From: Hormoscilla sp. GM7CHS1pb
Lineage (GTDB): Bacteria > Cyanobacteriota > Cyanobacteriia > Cyanobacteriales > Desertifilaceae
Assembly (NCBI GenBank): GCA_014323675.1
Contig: JACONN010000006.1
Span: 372,001 to 436,000 of the forward strand
DNA: 64,000 bases
Reading direction: 5' to 3'
A program made the translations under genes and the position numbers. Below the pieces are notes generated by a model that saw only the letters and a list, made by a program, of their open reading frames with translations, ran no database searches and was not told the DNA's origin. This document shows, one piece after another, positions 37,260 through 47,601 of this stretch. Numbering within the stretch: position 1 is the stretch's first letter; each line of letters starts with the position of its first letter.

Positions 37260-38608
37260 TTAGGTAAGGGACGAATTTTCTGGGTTTAAATTTAGCCAAT
37301 AGGATTGCCAATCATCATTAACTCTTAATATCCTTAAAGCTAACATATCATTAGCGTTTTCAACGGTCCACCAAGAACCTGTTAATTTCAAACGTTTTTG
37401 AATTACATAACGATGTGCGCTCTCAATCTTTCCAGATCCAATTGGTAAATTAGCATCAATCGCATCTTTGTAGTTCATGTATTCAAGCCGGTTTTTAATG
37501 TATCGTACACCGACTCTGACGGGAGCAAATTTATCAGCTATATGTTCTGGTTCCAGGCGAGTTGATAAATTATTTAATACTTTGAGAACCTGATTGTTTT
37601 TGAGAGCTTTTTTTTGTTTTTCCAGCCATTTTTTTTGTTGCTTTTCATTAGCTCCAGGAGCTGCTGCTGCTAAATATTCACATAGATGATAAAAATATAT
37701 TAGATAGCTAGCACGTTCTCCAAACAAGCCCATTACCTGATTAACAATCCAACTGGCTCCATCTCCGATCGCATGAACTTTAGTCTTTTCACCTATCCCA
37801 GCCCTTATAGCGCTATGCAGTCATTTGTTTCCTGCGGAGTCTACGGTACCTACTGTACCTCCAATAATTGTTTTTTTCTGAGTAGGGATTTCCACAAGTG
37901 ATAGACGAGCTTCTTTCCAACAACAAGATCTGGTTTTTCGGCGATCGATAATTTTATCATCATTGGTCGGAGTTTTTACAATTGGAATCATCGTGCCATC
38001 CATTTCTGCAATTAGAAGCTCTACTCCATCTCTATCGGTAATTTTTTCTGCTGGTTTTTGAGATCCTTTAACCGCATGTGCATGTTTTTGAGTAATAGCT
38101 TGGGCCGAACTAATCGGCACAGTTATACCGTAATGTTCTTGTAGCTTTTCAGGAATTTTTCCAAATGGCACATCGGCTCCAAAATCCGTAATTGCTCGTT
38201 GCAATGGCAAAGAATAACCTCGACAATGTATTTGGGCAGATGATGAAAACGGTCTTCGAGAAATAAAAGTTTCTTCTATAATTTGGATAGTTTCCAACAG
38301 ACTATGCCAATATAGTTGCTTTTTTCTCTGACGGCGCATCCCCGGAGATTTTTCACAAGCTAAGGCTTTTTTTTCTCTTGCGAATTGGCCCAATCTTGAA
38401 GAGAATCATTTCCCAGTTTTTTGAGTTCCGAGATAATTTTCAACTCGGTACTGCTCGCTGTTTCACAATTATTATCCGGATTTTCCACAAGATCTAGCAG
38501 AGATAAAATACGAGCCGATATATTGGGATGAGCCTGCAATCTTAGAGCTAATTCCGAAGCGCTGCTGGTTAGTTCAACCGTTTCATCATAATTCATGAAT
38601 TCAGACAT
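37260..38608 (-). pseudogene. Transposase of the outer insertion sequence (two frames, one internal stop)
   Basis: The first frame starts at MSEFMNYDETVELTSSASEL (38608); its upstream leader is cut off by the inner IS. It passes to the second frame at an A8 run (GAGAAAAAAAAGCC, about 38362-38375) by an apparent programmed -1 shift. The second frame holds VELLIAEMDGTMIPIVKTPT, VHAIGDGASWIVNQVMGLFG and IGSGKIESAHRYVIQKRLKL, giving plausible D, D and E catalytic positions. An in-frame TGA at 37821-37823 (GNK-stop-LHSAIRAG) replaces what was probably TGG. GGG termini and the -1 shift suggest kinship with ISKra4-like elements, but the family is not certain. Confidence 0.75.
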
Positions 38609-38669
38609 ATAGGGCTTTAGCTCCACGATCAACTTATAAATAAAATTATATAACATAAGGGTAAAAAAA

Positions 38670-39980
38670 GGGAGCATCCCAGTTTTGCCATGAGTATTTA
38701 TACTCAGAATTGGCGTCCTATAGATTTGTGCAAATTTCCTTCGGTTGGGAGATGGCGGCCCTAAGTCCTTGCAGGGTAAGGCGTTGCTGGAAAAATACTA
38801 GTTGCACAACTCTCTTCTGGGCAAACTAAGCGAGAAAAAAATTTATTCTGGTAATATGGAAAAAATCTCCACGGTTGAGGAGGCTACATGACCCCAGAAG
38901 AAAATCAAAAACTTGAATACCATCTCAAAGAATTATCAAAACTCCTGTATGCAGATACGCCCCCCGAGGCTCTTAAAGACTTTGAAAGCAGAGAGTTAGC
39001 AGTACGAGAGCATTTATTCAGGACAGTTGGACCAGTTTTAGGAAATTTTTTTTTGCTGATGGGGAGCCGTCTCAATCCGGACGCAAGCGGCAAGTCAAAA
39101 CCGGCGTAGGAACAGTAACTGTAAACAGCAAACAGGCCAAAAAATTGGGCTTAAAGAAAGGCACACAAATCAGTCCCGTAATCTCCAAGTGTTGCTGGGT
39201 ATTGAGTGCTAATGAATCATATCAACAAGCGGAAAAAGACTTGGAACTGTTAACAGGAATAAAAGTGGGACACAGCAGCATACATCGATTAGTGCAAAGA
39301 AGCGAATTTCCTGGAGCTCAAAGCAGTCACCCTGTAACCGCTGTGAGCGTAGATGGTGGCAAAGTACGTTTAAGAACTGAAGGTAAGGGTTCTTGTGAGT
39401 GGCGAGATTATAAAGCAGTCAGCCTGCATGGAGAAGTTTGTGGGGCTTACTTTCAGGACAATGCCGCCCTGGTGGAGTGGGTTAAACAACAGCCGTTGAC
39501 AGCTATAATTACTTGTTTGGGAGATGGTCATGATGGCATTTGGAACATTATTGCTCAATTGAGACCAGAAAATGGCAGACGTGAAGTTCTTGATTGGTAT
39601 CATCTAGTCGAAAATATCTATAAAATTGGCGACTATAAAAAGCGTTTAAGGCAGGTTAAATCATCTCTCTGGCACGGTTTTATTGACGAAGCATTGGAGT
39701 TGTTAGCCAGTTGTCACGGACAAAAAGTACAGAACTTCCGCGCTTATTTAACCAAACATTGTCACCGTATCGTTAACTATGATCTTTATCAATTCTTGGG
39801 CATTCCCATTGGCTCTGGGGAGGTAGAGTCTGTAGTCAAGCGTATTGGTTCTCGTCTCAAGCTCTCTGGGGCTCAATGGCTTCCAACGTCAGTTAACCAA
39901 ATGCTTCGCTTACGCTGTGCTTATCTTAATGGCGCTCTTTATCTAAGTACAATTACTTAGGACAAAACTGGGATGCTCCC
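38670..39980 (+). mobile_element. ISKra4-type insertion sequence (1311 bp)
   Basis: The ends GGGAGCATCCCAGTTTTG and CAAAACTGGGATGCTCCC are perfect inverted repeats. The 8-base target duplication TAAAAAAA lies at 38662-38669 and 39981-39988. It has landed in the 5' leader of the outer transposase. It looks complete and possibly active. Confidence 0.92.
38888..39960 (+). CDS. ISKra4-type transposase made by -1 frameshifting
   Basis: The first frame (38888-39109) starts MTPEENQKLEYHLKELSKLL. It has a T9 run at about 39047-39055 (GGAAATTTTTTTTTGCTGAT), where a -1 slip gives FFADGEPSQSGRKRQVKTGV and joins the second frame (ending 39960). The second frame carries GLKKGTQISPVISKCCWVLS, VDGGKVRLRTEGKGSCEWRD, the Asp of CLGDGHDGIWNI, VLDWYHLVENIYKIG, and the Glu of PIGSGEVESVVKRIGSRLKL. 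This is the DDE layout of the family. The split is normal for these elements and is not damage. Its terminal repeats are close to those of MITE family A. Confidence 0.85.
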
Positions 39981-40244
39981 TAAAAAAATCTCCCAATCAA
40001 GGCAGATTCACTATTTGAGTTGTTCCATCCACTGTGGGGCCATCACCGGCGGTATCAGAACTCCACCAGTGATACAGAGGTAGAACTACCGGACCGGTTA
40101 ATAATGCCTAAGTGTCACTTTTAATTACACCCTGAGCAGACTCTCTGATGTATATATTACCAAGAATTGGCTTCGTTTTTGCATATCTTGCCCGTCATCG
40201 CTCCTCAGCGAAGCATAATTTACCCTAAATCTCTCAATAGATAC

Positions 40245-40378
40245 AGTCCCTATTCCCGATCGCGGTTTGCTTTTATCTTACTAAAATATCCCGCCAGGAA
40301 GTAGAATAACTCTCGATAGCGCCACATGTCTTGCCAATACTGGCGTTCCGTCCGTCCTGCCTCAATCAGCAGACTAAA
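40245..40378 (-). pseudogene. N-terminal scrap of a polysaccharide ABC-2 permease
   Basis: The minus frame reads LLIEAGRTERQYWQDMWRYR then ELFYFLA. After a short deletion a shifted frame continues with RDILVRYKQTAIG. This is the cytoplasmic N-terminus of ABC-2 type polysaccharide/LPS export permeases. Nothing downstream of it remains. Confidence 0.6.
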
Positions 40379-40382
40379 AACC

Positions 40383-40665
40383 TAGCAATTTTTGAAGATC
40401 GCCCCCATTTATACGAGTAGCCGTCTCTTCTGAAAATCTTTTATTGGTAGGGTTTTCAACAAATTGCCTGCCACAGTCTTTACACTTATGTTTTTGCTTT
40501 TTGTTATGGAGGGGCGAAGCCTTCGGGCAAAATGACGGCAACGGAGACGAAATTTTTAGCCCCGAATGCTTCGCCCCTACCGTTTTTTACTGTTCGCTCA
40601 CTTTGACAGTGGGGACAAGAAGGTCGCAAGCATAAATCTGATGATGTGTTCATAAATTTAGACAT
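40383..40665 (-). pseudogene. IS1-type InsA relic with an inserted hairpin
   Basis: The minus frame starts MNTSSDLCLRPSCPHCQSER then TVKNG, an IS1 InsA zinc-finger N-terminus. After a 72-base hairpin insert it continues KKQKHKCKDCGRQFVENPTN and KRFSEETATRI. The insert (about 40506-40578) is the free-standing GGGGCGAAGCATTCGG module found inside MITE families A and B. No InsB part remains. Confidence 0.8.
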
Positions 40666-40833
40666 TGTTTTTACCAATAACAATATAGCATTGTGACAAC
40701 TAATTATACATGATTATCTCTGATATTTTTGATAAATTAAACTTATCAATGGTAATGAAAAATGTTATATTATCCCTTTGAAAAGCAAGGATTAATAGAG
40801 GGATAAAATGTTATATCACTACATATTTATCAC

Positions 40834-40953
40834 GGGTGCATCCCACTTTCGCAAGGGCGAAGCATTCGGAGAGTCCATCTGTAAACTTATATCATAATTT
40901 GTCGCCCGAATGCTTCGCCCCTACAGCTATCTTTGCAAATCTGGGATGCACCC
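40834..40953. mobile_element. MITE family A, copy 3 (120 bp)
   Basis: The ends GGGTGCATCCCACTTTCGCA and CTGGGATGCACCC bound it. The exact 8-base target duplication TTTATCAC lies at 40826-40833 and 40954-40961. The 8-base duplication equals that of the nearby ISKra4 element, whose ends it resembles. Confidence 0.93.
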
Positions 40954-41697
40954 TTTATCACTACCATTCCCCGCTAATCCTTCTGGCAGATTTTTTCCCA
41001 GGGCCCCTAATATTTCTACCCGCTTAATCGAATCTATTCCCAATTCTGCTTCTAGGTCCAGGTCTAATCCTAGCATCTCTGCCGGATATCCCGTGCGATC
41101 GCTTACTATCTGTAGTAACATTTGAGTGAGACTGGTCCTATCTGGGATTGCTGTTTGTTTTCGTTCCTCTACCCAACCTACTTGATGCTTGGTTCCATTC
41201 CCCGTTTCCTGGGGTACGATCGATGTGCGAGGGGTAGTGCGAGTAGCGCCCCCCTTAGACATCGAAGGGGCGTAACAATTTGCTGTACTGGAGTTTGTCT
41301 GACAATTTGCGGTGCCAGACTCTGGTAGTTTGCAGCTGGCATTTGCGCTGCTGCTGCGTCCGGTCCCCTTACAGAAGGGGGGTTAGGGGGGATCGGACCA
41401 CTCACACACACTCAGGAACTGCTGCATCACCGACTCCTGTACCTTCAGGAATTGACGCATTGTCTCCTGATAAGCTTGGTAAGCAATTACAGATGCATCT
41501 GGCGACACCTGATAGTTGCTAGTTGTTGGTTGCTGGTTTGATTGATACATTCTTGATTGCCTATTGACTTGCGTATTCTGTTGCGATCTCGACCTTCTTG
41601 ATTTTGGCAATGGCAGCCCATCTGCTGCCTTTTGGACGTATTCCGGGCGCCCTGCCTGTTCCTCTCGTTCCCACGGATCTGCCTGGGAACGCAGTTC

Positions 41698-41782
41698 CGC
41701 ATCGTTTCCAGAGACACCCACCCATGTCGTTGCCTGCTGGCGAACGACAGGGTGGGTGCTCTTGGAAACGACCCCTTCCTTT
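41698..41782. repeat. Hairpin repeat family C, intact copy 1 (inside the PKS gene)
   Basis: ATCGTTTCCAGAGACACCCA through GGGTGCTCTTGGAAACGACC forms a long hairpin (TCGTTTCCA/TGGAAACGA outer, CACCCACC/GGGTGGGTG inner). Read in frame it encodes VVSKSTHPVVRQQATTWVGV plus SGND. Confidence 0.9.
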
Positions 41783-42059
41783 GGGCATCCCGCCCGTTCC
41801 TTTGGGCCTTGAGGATACTTCGTTTCCAGGGTGAGAGGTGGCCTTTTGCCCATGTAACCAACATCAACACCGATCGGTCGTGCCGTTCCGCCATTTAGCA
41901 GCCAGGTTGTGGGGGATAATTTTGGTTTCCTGGTTAATTCCACTAGCTTGGATAAGTCTAGCTGCTGGACCTGCCGCCCCGCAAACAAGCCTGTCAGATC
42001 GATATTAACACGATCGCTTGTCACCAACTTACCTACAGCTAACAATAAACCCTTCAGTC

Positions 42060-42142
42060 CCCCATCGTTTCCAGAGACACCCACCCATGTCGTTGCCTGC
42101 TGGCGAACGACAGGGTGGGTGCTCTTGGAAACGACCCCTTGG
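42060..42142. repeat. Hairpin repeat family C, intact copy 2 (inside the PKS gene)
   Basis: This is base-for-base the same core as copy 1, 360 bases away in the same orientation and frame, so the AT-ACP linker of the protein contains the same 24-25 residues twice. The spacer codes for a different sequence. Confidence 0.9.
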
Positions 42143-44802
42143 TCGTCCAGGGATACAACTGTATGGTCTTTGTCTGCCAGTATTTGACCCACCAAGGATT
42201 TCAGGATACTCTTGGGACCTACTTCTACGAACACCCGCGCCCCCGCAGCATACATGGAATTGATTTGACTGACGAATTGAACGCTGTTGAGCAAATGAGC
42301 CGATAATCGATCGCGGATGGCTTCTGGTTCCGACTCGTAAATCCCATCTGAATTTGAGTATACTGGAATTTTGGGAGATTTTAGCTGGCAGGAGGCGATC
42401 GCCTCTGACAGGGGAACTGTCGCCGACTCCACCAAGGACGAATGGAAAGCACCCGCAACTGGCAGCATCCGGGCCTGAACGCCTTTACTCGTCAGACTGC
42501 TAACTACCTTTTCTACTTGGGTTCTTTCACCAGAAATTACCGACTGAAGTGGGGCATTATGGTTAGCAAGCACGACCCGTTCAAAGCTGCTGAGATATTC
42601 TAGCAAGTCTTCACGAGTCATTTGCACTGCTGCCATTGCCCCATCGGCAACTTCGCAACCAGAGGCCATTACTCGACCTCTGGTTTCCGACAGGCGGATA
42701 AACTCTTTTGGTGATAACACTCCTGCTGCATAGAGAGCAGTATATTCTCCATAGCTATGTCCCCCTACCATATCGGCAGTCAGTCCCAGTTGGGCGATAA
42801 TCTCCAAAAAGCCCATTGATATGGCGCCAATGGCAGGTTGCGCCACATGGGTATTCGTCAACTGCTGTTTATAGCTGTCCAGTTCTGTTTCCGAATAGGC
42901 GCTGGCAGGATAGATGAATTGACTGAGTAATTTCGGCAACTTCCCTGCCGTCTCTCGGTCTGCCAATTCCAAAGCTTGGCGCATCTGCGGGAAATACAAT
43001 GCTACCTCTCGTGCCATCTCTGGATATTGGGCCCCTTGACCTGGAAATATAAAGGCTATTTTGTCCTGAGTTTCCCGGAACGGTACGGGGCGGGTACGTT
43101 CCCGCAACTGTATGTTTAATGGTAGGGGTTCTCTACTATCTCCTTCTAGATGTTTTAAGGCTAACTCTAGACTTGCTGTTAATTCTACTAAATCCTTTAC
43201 ACATATCGTCAAACAAGCTAGTCTAGAAGCTGGGTTCGTAGTAAGCGCTTTAGCGCTTGCATAGGTATAGGCTAAATCGGCCAGGCGCAGCGTCGGGTTC
43301 CCGGAGCGTACCGTTCCGGAAAAATCGGCACCACGCAAAGCTTCTAGCAGAAATCGCACTTCCGCAATTAAAGCTTCCCGGTTTTTCCCTTGTAAAATCA
43401 TCAGTTCCCAGGGCCAGTTGTCGGCACCTAGGGCCGGACTCTGCCAATCATTGTACTCTTCTAGTACGGCATGGAAGTTGGTGCCCCCAAAACCAAAGGC
43501 ACTTACTCCTCCACGTCTCGGTCTCGAACCCAACCAGGGATGGGCGTCTTTGAGGAGATAAACTGGACTTTCGGGGTCCGCGATCGCTTCTATTGGCTGT
43601 TCTACATTCGCATGGGGCGGTAATACTTTATGGTACAGGGACAGGACCATTTTCACTAAAGCTGCCACTCCTGCCGTACTCTTGGTATGACCGATCGTCG
43701 TCTTTACTGACCCGATCGCGCAAGACTTCCTCAGGGCCTGGGCCTCCCGCAAGGTCTCGGTTATCGTCTCCGCTTCTGCCCGATCGCCCGCTACCGTTCC
43801 GGTGCCGTGGGCTTCATATAATCCTAAAGTATTGGGTGAGAATCCTGCTTTCTGATAGGCCAGTTGCAGGGCCCGCCTTTGACCTGCTGGTCGGGGGGCG
43901 GTCATGCTTAACCCTTTGCCATCGCTGGAACCCGCTACTGCTTTAATGACTGCGTAGATGCGATCGCCATCTCGTTGGGCATCCGCCAGTCGCTTCAGCA
44001 CCACTATCGCTATTCCTTCGCTGATGACTATGCCATCGGCCCCTTTATCGAAGCTGCGGGCCACACCCCGGGGGATAGGGCCTTCGTCTTACTAAAACAA
44101 AAATAAGACGAAGGAGTTTGCATCCCATCTACTCCCCCAGCAATTACCATATTACTGCGACCACTCTCTAACTCTTGCACTGCCAAATCTATTGCTGCTA
44201 GGGATCCTGCGCAAGCTGCATCTACTATATAATTTGACCCCCCTAAATCAAATTTGTTAGCGACTCTACCTGCGATCGCATTCAGCAGCATACCCGGGAA
44301 TGATTCCTCTGTCCATTCGGGCAATCTTTCCCATACTTCTGATGATGTTTTTTCCACAAACAGAGGCATGGTTGCACGAGTAGTGTATTGTTGACCTAGA
44401 TCCCCCATGCCCCCGCCCGCGCCAAAGATTACCGATGTCTTTTCCCGCGCCGTAGGCGTAAAATCGAACTTTCCCTCTTCTAATCCTGCATCTACCAAGG
44501 CCCGGCGCACTGCTTCTAGGGTTAACAACTGCAATGGTTCGATCGATTTTATCGATTTGGGCGGGATGCCAAAACTAATGGGGTCAAAGGGAACATCATC
44601 TATAAATCCACCCCATTTGCTATCTATCTTATCTCTCGCATTCCGGTCTGGGTCATAATATATCCGCCAATCCCACCGATTTGCCGGTATTTCGGTAATT
44701 GCATTTACCTTTTCGATAATATTCTGCCAGAATCTTTCTGGATCTTGCGCTTTTGGCAGTAAGGTACTGATACCAATGATAGCAATATCCGATGAAGGAC
44801 TA

Positions 44803-44852
44803 AAGTCCTTACTACGAACTTTTTGACGACTAAAGTCCTCACTACGAACTTT
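44803..44852. repeat. Two TTCGTAGTAA-type palindromes in the PKS coding sequence
   Basis: GGACTAAAGTCCTTACTACG and GACTAAAGTCCTCACTACGA in tandem encode KVRSEDFSRQKVRSKDFS between the second FMN domain and the ketosynthase, in phase. Confidence 0.85.
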
Positions 44853-46865
44853 CGATAACAGATCCGTACTTCCTTGAGAAACTTCCTCATGCAGATGCTG
44901 AACTGTTAATACCCGATCGCGCATTGTGGCCACCTGCCCGATCATGTACATCCCCTCAGCAATTTGTTGATTCTCATCCACAGTCACGATCTCACCTGCG
45001 GCATCTCTAGTCAACCCCTTAGAAGCGATCCGCAGGCGTCCCAAGGTCAAATCTTCTAATACGCGCATTATTTCATCTTTGCTGCGTCCTGCTGCCATCA
45101 TCTGGCCGCGGGTCTGGTAAAATTCCCGGGCGAAAGGGGTGACGGCGCAGCGACTGGCATGACCGGGTCCCGTTTCCAAGTTCATAGTACGGGTACAGGT
45201 TAACGCTTGTGCTTGGAAACCCTTAACTATTGCCCCGCTGGATACCGCTTCTTCTGTGAATAGATATGCACTTCCCATCAGTACCCCAATTTTCATGCCT
45301 CGTTCTGCCAGGGAGGCGGCCATTGCACTCACCATAGCAGCCGATCGGGCGTCGTGGATGCCCCCAGCAAACAGGACATTAATTTCTGATTCTACTCCCT
45401 CTGGTACTGCTGCTAAAAGAGTAGAAATCATGCTTTCCCACAGCATGAAGCTGCTGAGTGGACCGACGTGACCGCCGCATTCCCGCCCTTCAAATACGAA
45501 TTTTCTCGCCCCTTGTTCCAGGAACATTTCCAGCAGTTTGGGCACCGGTACGTGGATGTAAGTAGCAATTCCCAGAGATTCCAACTGGGCCGCTTGATCC
45601 GGACGCCCTCCCGCTATTAAAGCAAAGGGCGGTCTAATTTCTTCGACTATTTGTAGCTGTTCCGAACGTACTGCTTGGGGGACAAAACCCAGGATGCCAA
45701 CTCCCCAAGGGCGATCGCCCAGTTTCTGCTGCGCCTCTGTCAATAGCGATCGCACTTGCGGACCCCGCATGAGGGCCAATGCTAACAATGGTAATCCCCC
45801 AGCTTGGGATACGGCATCGGCAAATTCTGCCTTATCGCTAACCCTGGTCATCGGACCTTGGACGATCGGATATTTCGTGCCGTGTTCCACTGCCAAGGGG
45901 GCATTTTCTCCTAGGGGTTGTAGCTTTTGGGCGATTTTAATCTGTTCTCTACTCCCATTTAGCAGTTCTTGCACGCATCTACCTGTAGTTTTGTAGCGAT
46001 CGCGATACCCTGCTGCCAACCCGATCGCCTGTCCCAGGGGCCATGCCAACATTCCTGGCGAGTCCCAACCTACCAATGCTTCTGCTTTTTCCCTCCAGGA
46101 CTGGGCATTTTCTCTTTCTAACTGTTCTGCCAACTCTTGGAGAGTTTCGATCGCCTCAAACCCGGGACGGGACAAAACCCGACAACTGGCATTCAATCTT
46201 TCTCCAATTGTAATTGCCTCTTGACCATTCAGGTTCGCTAGATGCTTTTGCCATGTTTTTGGCAGAGGCGATTCCGGCATCAGCCACAATTGGTCATCTA
46301 ATACTATACCAGATGCTCCCGCCGCGCGACAGGCTGCCGCCGTATGGAGACCGATCCCACCTCGAACATATATGGGCAGCGCCTCGTTACCAGGCCCCCG
46401 CCTGGTAACGCTTTTCAGTTTCTGTAGCAGAATATAAGCTGAGTCTTCACCCACCCAGCCGCCACATTCGTGACCTTTTGCTATTATCCCATCTATTATA
46501 TCTTCCCTGATTGATAATACCTCATCAATCTCTGTAATTTCAATTATTATTTTTCTCTCTGGTGCTACCAGACTTCCTATTTCTTCTCCCTTCACTCCAC
46601 CGATAATTAAATAATGATGGCGATCGCGCAATCTTTCTAATATTCTATAGTTAGCAGCAATTTGCTCTGACCGCAACCGCAATCCTACCACATCATCTGG
46701 CTTTACCAATTCTAACAGTCGCTCTATATTTCCGATCGCCTGGTCTTGGTTGCGACACAACTCACCATCTAGTATCCCCACGCCTCCTGCCCTGCTTGTT
46801 GCCACGGCGATGCCCGGGTGAATCATGCTTATGGGACCGATCGAAAAGCAATCAAATGTATTCAT

Positions 46866-47601
46866 CACGCATTTTCCTCCTATGTTGTAGTATTTCCCTC
46901 TTCTTTCTGTCACCTTACCCTGTCAGCTAGCTTACAAGGCGCGATCTCTTCTCCCAGGCTAACACTTCTATCCGCAATAGTCAAGTCTGAGCCTATTATT
47001 GTATTTTGCTATTTCCCCAGCGGCGACTCGCCGATGGGTGTGGTCAAAAACAGTTGGTACGGGGAGACCCTCGCGGGGTGCAGGGCGAAGCATTCGGATA
47101 GGATATCTGTCTTTTTATGTCATAATTGACGCCAGAATGCTTCGCCCCTACAGGGGGATCCGACAGCTGGGAGGGCCTAGAAACGATCGACGGGTTTTGA
47201 CCACACCCCTCGCCGATTTCATGCCGGACATATAGGCAATCGTAAATACTTGCTATCCCATAACTTTTCCTTCGGTTGCTCGCCCCGCTATATTTTTTCC
47301 TTTGATTACTCACTATACTACGAAGGATCCTATTGCAAGCATTACCACTCACTAGGTTCAACCAAACATCAGTTGTAATGAAGCCCGCGCAGGCAGGCTT
47401 TGTTCCTGTAGCTGGACCCCTCGTTCCCACGGCTCTGCCTGGGAACGGATTCGGGCAGCCGTATCCCTAGGAGCATCTCTCTCTTGCCTTTTAACATTAA
47501 ACGCTGCTAGTTGCGAATGGCGAATAGAGAATAGCCCAATTTTCAATTTTCAAGAAGCCAACTAAGATGCACCCGTATCCCCGGCTGTATCCCGGGGAAT
47601 A
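46866..47601. other. Gap between the PKS and the FGE-fold gene, with a MITE
   Basis: Apart from the MITE at 47036-47208 it holds a hairpin AAGCCCGCGCAGGCAGGCTTTG (47382) and a REP-like CTCGTTCCCACGGCTCTGCC ... GGGAACGG (47429-47453). No gene is seen. Confidence 0.5.
47036..47208. mobile_element. MITE family B, copy 3 (173 bp)
   Basis: Inverted ends GGGTGTGGTCAAAAAC and GTTTTGACCACACCC bound it. The exact 9-base target duplication CTCGCCGAT is at 47027-47035 and 47209-47217. It is in the opposite orientation to copies 1 and 2 and contains the GGGCGAAGCATTCGG module. Confidence 0.95.

Larger units (their letters stand above)
37052..40132 (-). mobile_element. Insertion sequence with 24-bp ends, itself interrupted by an ISKra4 element
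   Basis: The outer ends GGGTGTAATTAAAAGTGACA... (37052-37075) and ...TGTCACTTTTAATTACACCC (40109-40132) are perfect inverted repeats. Removing the inner element (38670-39980) and one target repeat leaves about 1.76 kb with a two-frame transposase on the minus strand. I see no target duplication at the outer ends. Confidence 0.85.
40954..46865 (-). pseudogene. Polyketide/PUFA-type synthase (two FMN domains-KS-AT-ACP), frameshifted and truncated
   Basis: The first frame (from the ATG at 46865, after AGGAGG) has two nitronate-monooxygenase/PfaD-like FMN domains: FDCFSIGPISMIHPGIAVAT with KGHECGGWVGEDSAYILLQK, then KYPIVQGPMTRVSDKAEF with FEGRECGGHVGPLSSFMLWE. A ketosynthase follows with active Cys in VDAACAGSLAAIDL. 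A G5 run (44070-44074), one base short, shifts the frame. The second frame gives the KS histidines (YEAHGTGT, IGHTKSTAG), then an acyltransferase (FIFPGQGAQYPEM, GHSYGEYTALYAAG). It stops at 41383. An ACP with LGIDSIKRVEILGAL remains in other frames at 41262-40954, and the rest of the gene is gone. The layout recalls HglE/Pfa-like synthases for glycolipid or polyunsaturated chains. Three kinds of palindromic repeat lie inside the coding region. Confidence 0.85.

Noticed and set aside
38888-39109. Independent small gene followed by a separate transposase
   Set aside because: The T9 slippery run and the continuous -1 frame show that both are one frameshifted transposase.
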